A DNA stretch of 64,000 nt. It comes from Flagellimonas marinaquae (GTDB lineage Bacteria > Bacteroidota > Bacteroidia > Flavobacteriales > Flavobacteriaceae). Of this stretch, positions 27,340 through 36,194 are shown in pieces. The notes beneath the pieces are model-generated. The model ran no database searches, was not told the origin of the DNA, and saw nothing but the letters and a program-made list of their open reading frames with translations. The position numbers were made by a program, and so were the translations under genes. Position 1 is the first letter of the stretch; each line of letters starts with the position of its first letter. The stretch is from NCBI RefSeq assembly GCF_023716465.1, contig NZ_CP092415.1:2829501-2893500 (forward strand). The letters run 5' to 3'.

Positions 27340-28191
27340 ATGGACAAAAGGATTTTGTTGCCTACCGATTATTCCAAAAATGCATTGAACGCCATTAGGT
27401 ACGCCTTGGAGTTGTATAGAAATGTACACTGCGACTTTTATATTCTCAATGCGTTCCATATATCCAGCTACACCTTGGATAGCATGAGGGTCCCGGAAAC
27501 AGGCGAACCGTACTACGAAGCTGCAAAACAAGAAGCGGAAGCAGGTATGGAGCGACTAATGCAAATGGTCAGACTCCATCCACAGAACCATAAGCACGAA
27601 TTTCATACCATAACGACCTTTAACAGTGTTACCGAGGCGATCAGAAATGTTGTCGATAAAAAAGATATCGACATGATCATCATGGGAACCAAAGGTATCA
27701 CCGAATCCAAGGCTCGGATATTCGGCACCAATACTGTAAATGTAATGGAACGGATCAGGGAGTGCCCCGTAATTGCAGTGCCCAATAATTATATGTTCGA
27801 AGAACCAAAGGAAATTGTTTTTCCTACCGATTATAAATCCCCTTTTAAGAAAAAAGAAATGGCAGATGTAATCGAGTTGTCACAATTGTTCAATGCTACC
27901 ATCCATGTATTGCACATTGATAAGAACAAAGACGGTAAACTGGACAGGAAAGAGCAAGGCAATAAGGAATTGCTCCAAGAAATTCTGGAAGGGGTAGCGT
28001 ACCGGATGCACTTTGAGCCTGCAGCTAAGATCAGTGATGGGATCAACGCATTTGTCGATAGGCACAAATGTGATATGATTGCCTTTTTGAACAGAAAGCA
28101 CTTATTTTTTGGAAGCATACTTACCAATCCTTTGGTGAAAAAAATAGGGTACGACCCCAAAGTGCCCATATTGGAACTTAACGATAACTAA
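27340..28191 (+). CDS. Universal stress protein, tandem Usp, degenerate second domain
   Basis: A protein of 283 residues from ATG 27340 (MDKRILLPTDYSKNAL). An in-frame ATG at 27328 lies at or before the predicted transcript start and adds only MRLR. The first domain has GTKGITESKARIFGT; the second (FLNRKHLFFGSILTN) lacks the motif. The next gene follows after 12 bases and is probably co-transcribed. Confidence 0.9.
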   Translation: MDKRILLPTDYSKNALNAIRYALELYRNVHCDFYILNAFHISSYTLDSMRVPETGEPYYEAAKQEAEAGMERLMQMVRLHPQNHKHEFHTITTFNSVTEAIRNVVDKKDIDMIIMGTKGITESKARIFGTNTVNVMERIRECPVIAVPNNYMFEEPKEIVFPTDYKSPFKKKEMADVIELSQLFNATIHVLHIDKNKDGKLDRKEQGNKELLQEILEGVAYRMHFEPAAKISDGINAFVDRHKCDMIAFLNRKHLFFGSILTNPLVKKIGYDPKVPILELNDN

Positions 28192-28203
28192 AAAATTGTA
28201 ACT

Positions 28204-28632
28204 ATGAAACAGATAGGAATTTGGTTGGATAAACAAGAAGCCAACGGCGTAATATTGGAAAACGGGAAGGAAAGTCTTTTTACCATTCCATCGGAACTCG
28301 ATTTTTTTAACCCAAGAGGCGGTTCCCGATCCAAGACCAAATGGGGTCCGCAAGATGTGGTTCAGGACAGTAAATACCTTGAAAAGGAAAAGCATCAACT
28401 AAGAAACTATTTTGAGAAGATTGCGGAAAAAATTTCCGATGCGGACGAGATAGCCATATTTGGTCCTGCCGAAACACCGGAAAAATTGGTTGGGGCTTTG
28501 CAGACGAAACATCCTGGCTTGGCCAACAAAATAAAGATGACCAAAACTACGGACAGTATGTCCCAAAACCAGTTTAAAGCGTTGGTAAAACAATCTTTTG
28601 GTCTGGACGACCGATATCCTACGGGTAAATAA
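28204..28632 (+). CDS. Conserved small protein, possibly release-factor-like (eRF1-type) fold
   Basis: A protein of 142 residues with no firm identification. It begins KQIGIWLDKQEANGVIL (beta-rich), has a charged middle, and ends with a segment ADEIAIFGPAETPEKLVGAL followed by TDSMSQNQFKALVKQSFG. That last part recalls the C-terminal domain of bacterial proteins related to archaeal/eukaryotic release factors, which are linked to ribosome rescue; this resemblance is from memory and weak. It is in the usp operon under site 7, so a role in translation shutdown under stress would fit, but it is not shown. Confidence 0.5.
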   Translation: MKQIGIWLDKQEANGVILENGKESLFTIPSELDFFNPRGGSRSKTKWGPQDVVQDSKYLEKEKHQLRNYFEKIAEKISDADEIAIFGPAETPEKLVGALQTKHPGLANKIKMTKTTDSMSQNQFKALVKQSFGLDDRYPTGK

Positions 28633-28644
28633 AAGTGAGCAAAA

Positions 28645-28687
28645 TGATTTAGATCATTTTAAAACTAAGGGCTAAACCCTATTTTCA
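28645..28687 (+). promoter_or_regulatory. CRP/FNR-type site 8 with weak -7 box (helical-protein/LDH operon)
   Basis: Palindrome TGATTTAGATCA at 28645-28656 within the longer repeat ATGATTTAGATCAT, nearly identical to site 3. Its centre is 29.5 bases upstream of TATTTTCA (28680-28687), a 6/8 match to TAnnTTTG, 29 bases before the ATG. Confidence 0.6.
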
Positions 28688-28716
28688 AAGGTAAAATTCA
28701 ATCGAACTCCAAGATA

Positions 28717-29115
28717 ATGGCATGGCAGAGGAAAATAGAGATGATGCGAGACGATCTTCAAAACTGGAAATCTTACATTCAGTTTATCGGGGACGAGATG
28801 GTGTTTATCCAAAAATTACTTGACTCTTACATTTTTGAACCAAGAACGCCCAACCTGTTTGAACGGTTGGAGAACTTTAAACAGCTTTTCAACGCTTCAA
28901 AGCAGAAAAGGGCATCGCTACTGGAATCCATCAAAATACATGGGAATAGACTTGGCGGTATTTTTGAATGTACCCAAGAAGAAAGCGATAGTCAATACTA
29001 CGAAAATCATCTGGACCTGAAAGCAAATGTCACGGGCTATATCAAATCCTATCTTGACCAAAAAAAGGAAGTTTACGAATATGCCGGATCTATACTAAAG
29101 AAAAAGAAGCCCTAG
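28717..29115 (+). CDS. Small helical protein, paralogue A
   Basis: A protein of 132 residues not recognised by family. It is highly charged and predicted mostly helical, with no signal peptide or membrane segment, and has a Lys-rich C-terminus (ILKKKKP). It aligns over its length with the next gene product: W-x-S at the start, an acidic dE-x2-F patch, H-x-N-x-L in the middle, H-x-D-L, and YI near the end. It is first in a likely operon with that paralogue and the dehydrogenase gene under site 8. Confidence 0.6.
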   Translation: MAWQRKIEMMRDDLQNWKSYIQFIGDEMVFIQKLLDSYIFEPRTPNLFERLENFKQLFNASKQKRASLLESIKIHGNRLGGIFECTQEESDSQYYENHLDLKANVTGYIKSYLDQKKEVYEYAGSILKKKKP

Positions 29116-29205
29116 TGCTGGCATGATCAAAAGGGTATACCTCCTTTGGTCTGTGCCGGATTGTTACATGCTCATTAACCATTAAAGAATGTAATTACGT
29201 ATACT

Positions 29206-29649
29206 ATGGAAGCAAAACCCATTAAAAGAAAGTTTAGGGAATGGTTCAGTGCAGATGAGTTGCACCAAGAATCCAAAGAATGGTTCTCCGAATTGCAATT
29301 TGCCGCGGACGAGCAACAGTTTTTGAACCATATGGTCAAAGATTATACTTTGGATATTATAGATTCCGATATGTTCAAGACCGTTCAGCCTGTTGTGGAA
29401 AACTTGAACAAAATGGAGAAACAGTTGGTGGAACTCCTCAAGAAAGTACAATTGCACGAAAACCAACTTCAGATCATGGTGGACGATATCAATCAAGAAA
29501 AAATGGAGTCCGCCTATTTGGACACACATAACGATCTGGGCATGGAAGTGTCCGATTATATTATAAAATATAGGGAGTCCAAAATCAGGATTTTTGATAT
29601 CGTGTCCGATGTTATCAAGCGCAAAAAACAAAAAAGATCGCTCAATTAA
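29206..29649 (+). CDS. Small helical protein, paralogue B
   Basis: A protein of 147 residues, unrecognised, predicted helical and probably coiled coil (about 60-105: VVENLNKMEKQLVELLKKVQ). It shares the W-x4-Q-F-x2-D-E-x2-F-L start, the H-E-N-Q-L centre, H-N-D-L, and a Lys-rich C-terminus with the preceding protein, so the two arose by duplication. The 90-base gap before it has no site of the TGA-N6-TCA type. It is 20 bases from the dehydrogenase gene. Confidence 0.6.
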   Translation: MEAKPIKRKFREWFSADELHQESKEWFSELQFAADEQQFLNHMVKDYTLDIIDSDMFKTVQPVVENLNKMEKQLVELLKKVQLHENQLQIMVDDINQEKMESAYLDTHNDLGMEVSDYIIKYRESKIRIFDIVSDVIKRKKQKRSLN

Positions 29650-29669
29650 CCCAAGTTATACCAAAAAAC

Positions 29670-30677
29670 ATGAAAGTACTTGTTTACAGTGCCAAGGATT
29701 TTGAGATAGAATATTTAAAAAAAGTGAACGATGGCAAACACAACTTAAAGTTTGTGCCGGAAGCGCTCAATACCACGACCGCGGTAATGGCAGCTGGCTT
29801 CGATGCCATCTGTATATTCTCCAATGATGATGCCTCTTTGGTGGTACTGGAAATTCTTCAGGATCTGGGAGTAAAATATATAACACTACGATCTACGGGC
29901 TACAATAATGTAAGCGTTAAGTCTGCCAAGCGAATCGGGCTCAAAATCGCTTACGCTCCGGAATATTCGCCACATGCCATTGCGGAACATACAGTGGGAC
30001 TTACTTTGGCACTAAATCGGAAGTTGATTTTGGCCAATGCCCAGGTGCACCAATATAATTTTATGTTGGACAATCTGATCGGTACTGAGATCTTTGGCAA
30101 AACCGTGGGTATTTTTGGAACAGGTAGAATAGGCTCTATTTTAGTAAAGATCTTTCATGCTTTCGGGTGTAAAGTATTGGCGAACGATATAGAACGTAAC
30201 CAGTATTTGGAAAACCATTACGAAGTGGAGTATGTTCCCTTGGAAGTACTGTGCCGTAGATCGGATATAATCAGTATCAACACGCCATTGACCTACGAAA
30301 CACACCATGTTTTTAATGAAACGCTGTTCTCCGTTATGAAAAAGGGGGCATTGTTGGTGAACACAGCTCGCGGTGGGATCGTAAAGACCAATGATGTTAT
30401 AACCGCCCTTAAAAATGGAAATCTTGGAGGGTATGCAACCGACGTTTATGAACAGGAAAGGGGTGTTTTCTTTAAGGATAACGGTAAATCGGGCATTGCC
30501 GACGAGCTTTTGAAAGAGTTGATCGATCTGCCGAATGTGTTATTGACCCCTCACCATGCATTTGCAACCAAAGAGGCGCTTGAGCGCATTGCGGAAACCA
30601 CCATTTATAACTTGGATTGTTGGGAAGAGGGCAGGAGCTGTAAAAACGAATTGGAGTTTCAGACAATCACTTTATAG
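29670..30677 (+). CDS. D-2-hydroxyacid dehydrogenase, D-lactate dehydrogenase-like
   Basis: A protein of 335 residues of the NAD-dependent D-2-hydroxyacid dehydrogenase family. Visible are the nucleotide-binding GTGRIGSI (Rossmann glycines), the signature NTARGG with the substrate-binding Arg, the Glu in YEQERG, and the catalytic His in LTPHHAF. Its length and the Y-x-P-E-Y-S-P-H-A-I-A-E-H segment fit fermentative D-lactate dehydrogenase (LdhA). It would turn pyruvate and NADH into D-lactate and NAD+, which fits low-oxygen redox balance in this island. It converges with the cardiolipin synthase gene, overlapping by 6 bases. Confidence 0.88.
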   Translation: MKVLVYSAKDFEIEYLKKVNDGKHNLKFVPEALNTTTAVMAAGFDAICIFSNDDASLVVLEILQDLGVKYITLRSTGYNNVSVKSAKRIGLKIAYAPEYSPHAIAEHTVGLTLALNRKLILANAQVHQYNFMLDNLIGTEIFGKTVGIFGTGRIGSILVKIFHAFGCKVLANDIERNQYLENHYEVEYVPLEVLCRRSDIISINTPLTYETHHVFNETLFSVMKKGALLVNTARGGIVKTNDVITALKNGNLGGYATDVYEQERGVFFKDNGKSGIADELLKELIDLPNVLLTPHHAFATKEALERIAETTIYNLDCWEEGRSCKNELEFQTITL

Positions 30678-32078
30678 AAGCGGACTTAAAAGTTTGGCAA
30701 AACCTTCAATCAGTTTTTTGCCCCATGAGCGCGATTTAAATTTTTCGTAATCGGACAAGAGGGTGGACTTATCACAATCCGACAAAAAATCGGATTTCAT
30801 TTTGCGGCAAAGCTCGTTGTCGTAGACAAAAACTTGTGCCTCATAATTCTGCTGCAGGCTCCTGTTGTCCAAATTGGCCGTTCCAATGCTTGCAATCTCA
30901 TCGTCGCACAACATTACCTTGCTATGTAAAAAGCCTTCTTCGTACAGATAAATTTTTATACCTGCCTTTAGATAAGATTCAAAATAGGCACGTACACACC
31001 AATCCACCAACTTGATATCGGTACTGGAGGACATTAATATCTTTACATCCACCCCGCTGAGCGCTGCGGTGATCAATGCTTGTAAAATGGCGTGGTTGGG
31101 AATAATATAGGGATTAACGATGTAGAGGTATTTTTCCGCACTGTTTATTATGGAAAAATACACTTGCTCCATAACATCAAAATCGTCGTCGGGGCTACTG
31201 GGAACAATTTGGAGCGATGTGCATTTTTTTTGCGTCCGGTAGATCTTTAATGTATTCAGATCTACTTTTTTTGCACTTGCCAGAAACCAATCGGTTACAA
31301 AAGTGCGGTTGAGGAAGTCCACAGCTTCGCCTTCAATTTTTAAGTGGGTATCGTGCCATTTGCCCAGAGCGGGATCTCCTTTCAGATATTTGTCGGAAAT
31401 ATTGATCCCCCCCGTAAACCCGATCTTATTATCGATCACTATGATCTTTCTATGGTTTCTGTAGTTAAGGGAAGAAAGGAATCTTCCAAATTTAAAAGGT
31501 AGGAACTGTGCCGTCTCCACCCCGATGCCCTTGAGTTTTTTTAAATACTTTTTGCTTAGGGAGTAGCTGCCAATACCATCATAAAGGAGGCGAATGGTGA
31601 CATTTTCGGCTATCTTTCTTTCAAAAACCTCCAATAATTTATCGGCCAAAAGACCGTCCTCGAAAATATAATATTGCAAATGAATATGCTCTTTGGCTTC
31701 CTCCAAGGCATTAAAAATGCTTTCGAAAGTGTTTCTTCCATCTTTGAGCAATTCTAAATGGTTATAACAGGTAACCGGGCATTTGGAGGTATTGCTGATC
31801 AAAGAGGTTATTTTTTCCTTGTTTGCTGAGATCCCTGGACGACAATCTTCATTTTTAAATTGATCATTTGGAGCAGTTTGATGTTTTTGGGAGAACATTT
31901 TGCTTTTCCGTCGGTTTCGACCAAATAAAATATAAAGAAGTGCGCCTGCCACTGGGATGGTAAATATGGCCAAAAGCCAAGCCAGCGTTTTACTGGGGCG
32001 TACACCGTTCAGCAAAAGGCTGATCACCATTGTTAGGGAGATGATTACATAAAGTGTAATAAGAATGGGAACGAGCAT
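30672..32078 (-). CDS. cls: Cardiolipin synthase, phospholipase D family
   Basis: A protein of 468 residues with two N-terminal membrane segments (PLDc_N, about 1-55) and two HKD motifs: HRKIIVIDNKIGFTGG (about 220) and HSKVMLCDDEIASIGTAN (about 400). It condenses two phosphatidylglycerol molecules (ClsA type) in the inner membrane. It has no TGA-N6-TCA site upstream and its 3' end overlaps the dehydrogenase gene, so it marks the edge of the island. Confidence 0.93.
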   Translation of the reverse strand: MLVPILITLYVIISLTMVISLLLNGVRPSKTLAWLLAIFTIPVAGALLYILFGRNRRKSKMFSQKHQTAPNDQFKNEDCRPGISANKEKITSLISNTSKCPVTCYNHLELLKDGRNTFESIFNALEEAKEHIHLQYYIFEDGLLADKLLEVFERKIAENVTIRLLYDGIGSYSLSKKYLKKLKGIGVETAQFLPFKFGRFLSSLNYRNHRKIIVIDNKIGFTGGINISDKYLKGDPALGKWHDTHLKIEGEAVDFLNRTFVTDWFLASAKKVDLNTLKIYRTQKKCTSLQIVPSSPDDDFDVMEQVYFSIINSAEKYLYIVNPYIIPNHAILQALITAALSGVDVKILMSSSTDIKLVDWCVRAYFESYLKAGIKIYLYEEGFLHSKVMLCDDEIASIGTANLDNRSLQQNYEAQVFVYDNELCRKMKSDFLSDCDKSTLLSDYEKFKSRSWGKKLIEGFAKLLSPLL

Positions 32079-32215
32079 CTTTGTAATGGATACAATTTGT
32101 AAACCACCGACAAGTTAGCAAAAGAAAATGGCGCTTGTAAGCGCACAACCAATAAACGTAGAAATTCTTTTTAAAATAAAAGAGTGCTACTCAAGGGCCC
32201 GAACGAGAGTCTGGT

Positions 32216-32548
32216 TTAATATTTAATAGAATGTCCCGTTTCAAGAAGCTTCTTTGCTTCTTTCCAGTTAGGTAATTTTTCAGAATCAACAGTTACGGTC
32301 CTAATTTCCCGGGCAATCTGTTTGCCGATTTTCATCGCCTCTAAATGAGCTCCGCTTTTGGTAAATTGTTTTAGTTCTTTTTCACTTTCCCATAGGGTCA
32401 TCGTGTAATGGGTATTCCATAATCCTCTTTTTTTAAAATCTTTACAGTTTGTTGCTTTTAACTGTTTAATAACTTTTAGAGCGTTAGCCGATAATGCGAA
32501 AAATTTCAGTGGTCCTTTTAAGCGGATTGATGTTATTGTTGCTTTCAT
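32216..32548 (-). CDS. Small ABM-fold / DUF3291-like protein
   Basis: A protein of 110 residues. The pattern of a charged start, W-x-T-H-Y-T-M-T-L-W-E-S-E-K-E-L-x-x-F, and a following helix (GAHLEAMKIGKQIA) is typical of antibiotic-biosynthesis-monooxygenase-like dimeric alpha-beta barrels, and I place it near DUF3291. The function is unknown. It is a single-gene unit with 130-210-base gaps on both sides. Confidence 0.55.
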   Translation of the reverse strand: MKATITSIRLKGPLKFFALSANALKVIKQLKATNCKDFKKRGLWNTHYTMTLWESEKELKQFTKSGAHLEAMKIGKQIAREIRTVTVDSEKLPNWKEAKKLLETGHSIKY

Positions 32549-32758
32549 GTTGTAATTGTTGCTCTGTTCAACTATAGATTGATTTTAATAAAGATTACGA
32601 AAGCTCGTGATTTTTAATTACAATTACAGTTCGGGATGTATACTTACCTGTTTTGACTTTACCTATGCCCATTTTGAATTGATGATTCATCTCGCTTTGA
32701 CCGATATTGCCAAAAAAGTCTAAAGGTATCCTTCAGAAGAGATAAATTATAAACAAGG

Positions 32759-34714
32759 TTATTTGATCAAGTTAATGTGCCGGATATTTTTCATTATCTC
32801 AATTCGATTGATCAGAGAATCAATGATCAATGCATAAAGTTCATCGCCCAAGAGTTCATCCTCTACCCCAAAATCAATGTTCGGGTTGTCGTTTACCTCT
32901 ATCACATACACTTTATTGTCCACAAATTTAAGGTCTACCCCGTACAATCCATCCCCAATTAACGAAGATGCTTTCACAGCTGTATTTAAGATCTGTTCCG
33001 GTACCTGTTCTATGACCACGGTTTCATGGTTGCCGGACTTTTCTTCCTCTTCGCTGCTCCAATTATAAATTTGCCAATGATCTTTGGTCATAAAATACTT
33101 GCAGGCATATATTGGCTTGTTGTCCAGCACTCCTATTCTCCAATCGAAGTCCGAGTATAGAAATTCCTGTCCAATTACCATATCCGTTTTTTTAAAAAGG
33201 GACTTTAGTTGGTGTATTGCTTCGGTTTTATCGTTCACTTTTATCACCCCTAAGGAAAATGCGCTATCGGGCTGCTTTAAAACGGCCGGATAGTTCAACT
33301 GTTCCAGAATGTTATCTTCGGACATATTTTTTGTTAGGGCAATGGTCTTGGGTGTCCTGATTTTATTTTTCTTAAAGAGTTCATGCTGATAAATCTTATT
33401 CGAACACCGTAAAATGGACCAAGGGTCGTCTATTACCACCAAACCTTCGGCATAGGCCAAACGAGAAAGTTCGTAGGTATAATGGTTTACATTGGTGGTT
33501 TCGCGTATCAAAAGTGCGTCGAACTCGTTTATTTTGTTGATGTCGTTCTTGCTTATAAACTCCACATACATCCCTTTTTTGTTTGCGGTTTTGCGGAATT
33601 TTTCAAGGGCCTCCTTATTGGATGGCGGATATTCCTCAAAGGGGTTGATCAATATGGCAAGATCGTACTTGTAATTGTTCAACTTTGGAAAATGGTACCG
33701 CTTTTTATTGAAGTATTTTTGGGCGGCATGGTACACCATATCTTTCTTTTCGGTGTTTAGGTCCTTAAAAGTCAAGACTTTTATATTTTTAATGATCCAT
33801 TTTTCCGCTTTAATAAAATTGATGGAGAACAATGGGACTTCAAAAACCTGGAACAATTTGGTAGCCAATGTTTTGTATGCAGGAATAGATGTTTGTCCAA
33901 AATAGACTTCCAATAGGATGCTTTCCCCTTTATCCTTGCCAAGAACACGGTTTACTTGTTCGTTGAGCTCGTATGAAAGAGATTGTACCACATTGGCCAA
34001 TTGCACATCTTTAATTGTGGACGAACTCGGAATGGCGCGCTGTCCTCTAGCCGATGCTAGTAAAGATACATAGTACCCAAAACTTTGATACTTGTACGAA
34101 CTGCACAAATTAAAAACCCTAAAATTCGAATTGTTCTGGTACAATGGGTTATTGATGTAATCCTTTACCGAAATCACCGTTGCCTTTATTTCGGATTTCT
34201 CCCAAGAATAAGGTCTATCGATAACGATTAGGTTTTTAGTGTCGTGGTCTGTGCTGGCTGATCCTATTCGCATACCCATTTTAAGGGCATCTTCGTTGGG
34301 TCGGTAATAATCTTTTAGTGTTTTGATCACCAAAAACCCGTTGGAGAGATACCAATCCACCAGTTTTTCATTTTTTGCCCTAACTTCCAAGGTGATGCTC
34401 GTAAAATTTTTGGACAAAGCAAATGCTTTTATATGTTCTAAAATTTTGGAGCCAATGCCATAATTTCGAAATTCGGGTAAAATACTGATTGAGTACAGCC
34501 GGAGCATGTGCTTGTATTTGAACAAAATGGCCGAGCCGATCCTTTGACCTGTAATGTCTGCATCTTCCACAATTATTATTTCCTGAAAAGAACTCTTGAT
34601 CCCTTTTTTTAGATTGGCCTTTGTAGTTTGCTGAAAATCAGGGAACGATTTCTTTTCGAGCATTAAAAGGAAATCTACATCATTATGGTCCGCTATGCGA
34701 AAATATAACTTCAT
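32759..34714 (-). CDS. GNAT acetyltransferase fused to RimK-like ATP-grasp ligase
   Basis: A protein of 651 residues with three parts. Residues 1-150 are a GNAT N-acetyltransferase with the acetyl-CoA loop PEFRNYGIGSKIL. Residues about 165-330 match the N-terminal domain of RimK-like ATP-grasp proteins (RLAN: SSYKYQSFGYYVSLLASARG). Residues about 430-650 are the ATP-grasp ligase, with KQPDSAFSLGV and the metal-binding IEVNDNPN. ATP-grasp ligases of this group make amide bonds, often adding Glu to proteins or building small peptides. The usual partner peptidase and glutamate-cysteine ligase-type genes are not adjacent. The product is unknown. Confidence 0.88.
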   Translation of the reverse strand: MKLYFRIADHNDVDFLLMLEKKSFPDFQQTTKANLKKGIKSSFQEIIIVEDADITGQRIGSAILFKYKHMLRLYSISILPEFRNYGIGSKILEHIKAFALSKNFTSITLEVRAKNEKLVDWYLSNGFLVIKTLKDYYRPNEDALKMGMRIGSASTDHDTKNLIVIDRPYSWEKSEIKATVISVKDYINNPLYQNNSNFRVFNLCSSYKYQSFGYYVSLLASARGQRAIPSSSTIKDVQLANVVQSLSYELNEQVNRVLGKDKGESILLEVYFGQTSIPAYKTLATKLFQVFEVPLFSINFIKAEKWIIKNIKVLTFKDLNTEKKDMVYHAAQKYFNKKRYHFPKLNNYKYDLAILINPFEEYPPSNKEALEKFRKTANKKGMYVEFISKNDINKINEFDALLIRETTNVNHYTYELSRLAYAEGLVVIDDPWSILRCSNKIYQHELFKKNKIRTPKTIALTKNMSEDNILEQLNYPAVLKQPDSAFSLGVIKVNDKTEAIHQLKSLFKKTDMVIGQEFLYSDFDWRIGVLDNKPIYACKYFMTKDHWQIYNWSSEEEEKSGNHETVVIEQVPEQILNTAVKASSLIGDGLYGVDLKFVDNKVYVIEVNDNPNIDFGVEDELLGDELYALIIDSLINRIEIMKNIRHINLIK

Positions 34715-34857
34715 CTAATTGGAATATGCTGATCTAGGAGCCTGTCTACTAGTACAGTTTTAAAGGTAAAGGTATAATTCATTTGAATACACTGATCAAA
34801 TAAAAATTGGTGTTTACCGATTAAATGAAGTTGTTTTTTTTGATTTAAGGTGGTAAT

Positions 34858-35961
34858 CTAAAGAGTATCCATAAGCCCAAAACAAAGTTGGTCAATATGT
34901 ATCATGGGGTCTCCGAGTGCAGAAACGTTGGATAGTACAATAACCCCATTCTTGTTTTCCGTGTTCATAACCAAACAGGAGGTATAACCGCCCGTTCCTC
35001 CATTATGCCAAATCCACTTTTCGCCTAATGGTTCCGTGCGTATGTGCCAACCTAAACCAACACTGGATCTATCGTTAATGGTATGGGTCTTGATTCTGGT
35101 AAGTGCCAAAGCTCTACTCTCGTCATCAAAATGGGCCGTAACAAATTTGGAGAGATCTTCTGTGGTAGAAATTATATCCCCAGCACCGGATAGCGATGCC
35201 AAGTTCCAGTTTTTCACAGGTTTTCCTTCAGGACTTTGGCCTTCGACTAAAAAAGTGGATACATTTTCGCTCCCGATAGTGCTGTTGGGCATATTATATT
35301 TTAAAAATATTCTTTCCTGGAGCAGCTGGTTCAAGGTTTTTTTTCCAATTTTAGATAAGGTATGGCCCAATAGTCCAGCACCTAAATTGGAATATTCATA
35401 TTCACCACCTTCATCGAAAGATAATTCCATTTCGTTGGCCAAATATGTTTTTAACTTTTCTGCATCGTAATCGGAAAATGGGTCTTGGTCACTAATGTCA
35501 AAGTCAAGGTTGGAGGGCATGCGTGGAAGGCCCGAAGTGTGGTTCGCCAAGGCCTTGAAAGTAATGTCTTGCCCATTGTTGAACTCAAAATCATAGTAGG
35601 GGTTTATGGAATCGTCCAGCTGTACTTTGTTTTCCAGAACAAAGTCCGCAAGTAGGGTAGCATTGAAAACTTTCGTGATAGATCCAATCTCAAATGCATT
35701 TTGTTGATTTTTAATGGTAAAAATGGTGTCGTTCCTTTTTTCGACACCGTAAAATTTCACATTGCCATTTTCAATAAGAGCAAATGCAAGTTGGGTATTA
35801 TCGGGAAATACTTTGCTATGTTCAAAAATCAGCTCGGATTGTGTGTCCGTTATCCTTTCATCATTCAGGGTTTGATTGTTGACTATTTTGTTTGTCTGCG
35901 AATTACCGCAACTCAAAACCAGAGAAAGGATGGTAAAAAGAAGTAAAAATGAATTTTTCAT
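34858..35961 (-). CDS. Serine beta-lactamase-like hydrolase lipoprotein
   Basis: A protein of 367 residues with a lipoprotein signal peptide (LVLSC, Cys18). Class C beta-lactamase/DD-peptidase fold motifs are visible: Ser94-x-x-Lys97 (SITK), Tyr-Ser-Asn in EYEYSNLGAG, and His-Asn-Gly-Gly (WHNGGTGG) in place of KTG. Such proteins are often esterases, D-aminopeptidases or peptidoglycan enzymes. True beta-lactamase activity cannot be claimed. It is a single-gene unit. Confidence 0.88.
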   Translation of the reverse strand: MKNSFLLLFTILSLVLSCGNSQTNKIVNNQTLNDERITDTQSELIFEHSKVFPDNTQLAFALIENGNVKFYGVEKRNDTIFTIKNQQNAFEIGSITKVFNATLLADFVLENKVQLDDSINPYYDFEFNNGQDITFKALANHTSGLPRMPSNLDFDISDQDPFSDYDAEKLKTYLANEMELSFDEGGEYEYSNLGAGLLGHTLSKIGKKTLNQLLQERIFLKYNMPNSTIGSENVSTFLVEGQSPEGKPVKNWNLASLSGAGDIISTTEDLSKFVTAHFDDESRALALTRIKTHTINDRSSVGLGWHIRTEPLGEKWIWHNGGTGGYTSCLVMNTENKNGVIVLSNVSALGDPMIHIDQLCFGLMDTL

Positions 35962-36077
35962 GGTAAGTTTTGATGTGTGCCCAACTTTTGATTTATCCTA
36001 AAGGGATACGTTTAAATTCGGAGTCGGTTACAATGGCTGTCCCTTACCTTTTTGAGTTTTATTTTTTCAAAAACCAA

Positions 36078-36098
36078 AAGACGCCCAAAGGGCGCCTT
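36078..36098 (-). terminator. Intrinsic terminator of the outer-membrane barrel gene
   Basis: On the minus strand GGCGCCC-TTT-GGGCGTC is followed by TTTTGGTTTTT. The core of 21 bases is identical to the one at 37010-37030. Confidence 0.75.
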
Positions 36099-36194
36099 AA
36101 AAATAATCTTTTATGTAGGGTTCTAACTTAGATGAGAACCAATTAACAACTCTTCTCCTAATTTTGAACCTGGTTTATATAAATGTTAGAGTCC

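Noticed and set aside
34858..35961. Antibiotic resistance beta-lactamase
   Set aside because: The motifs fit the broad class C-like hydrolase family (HNGG instead of KTG); nothing indicates activity on beta-lactams.
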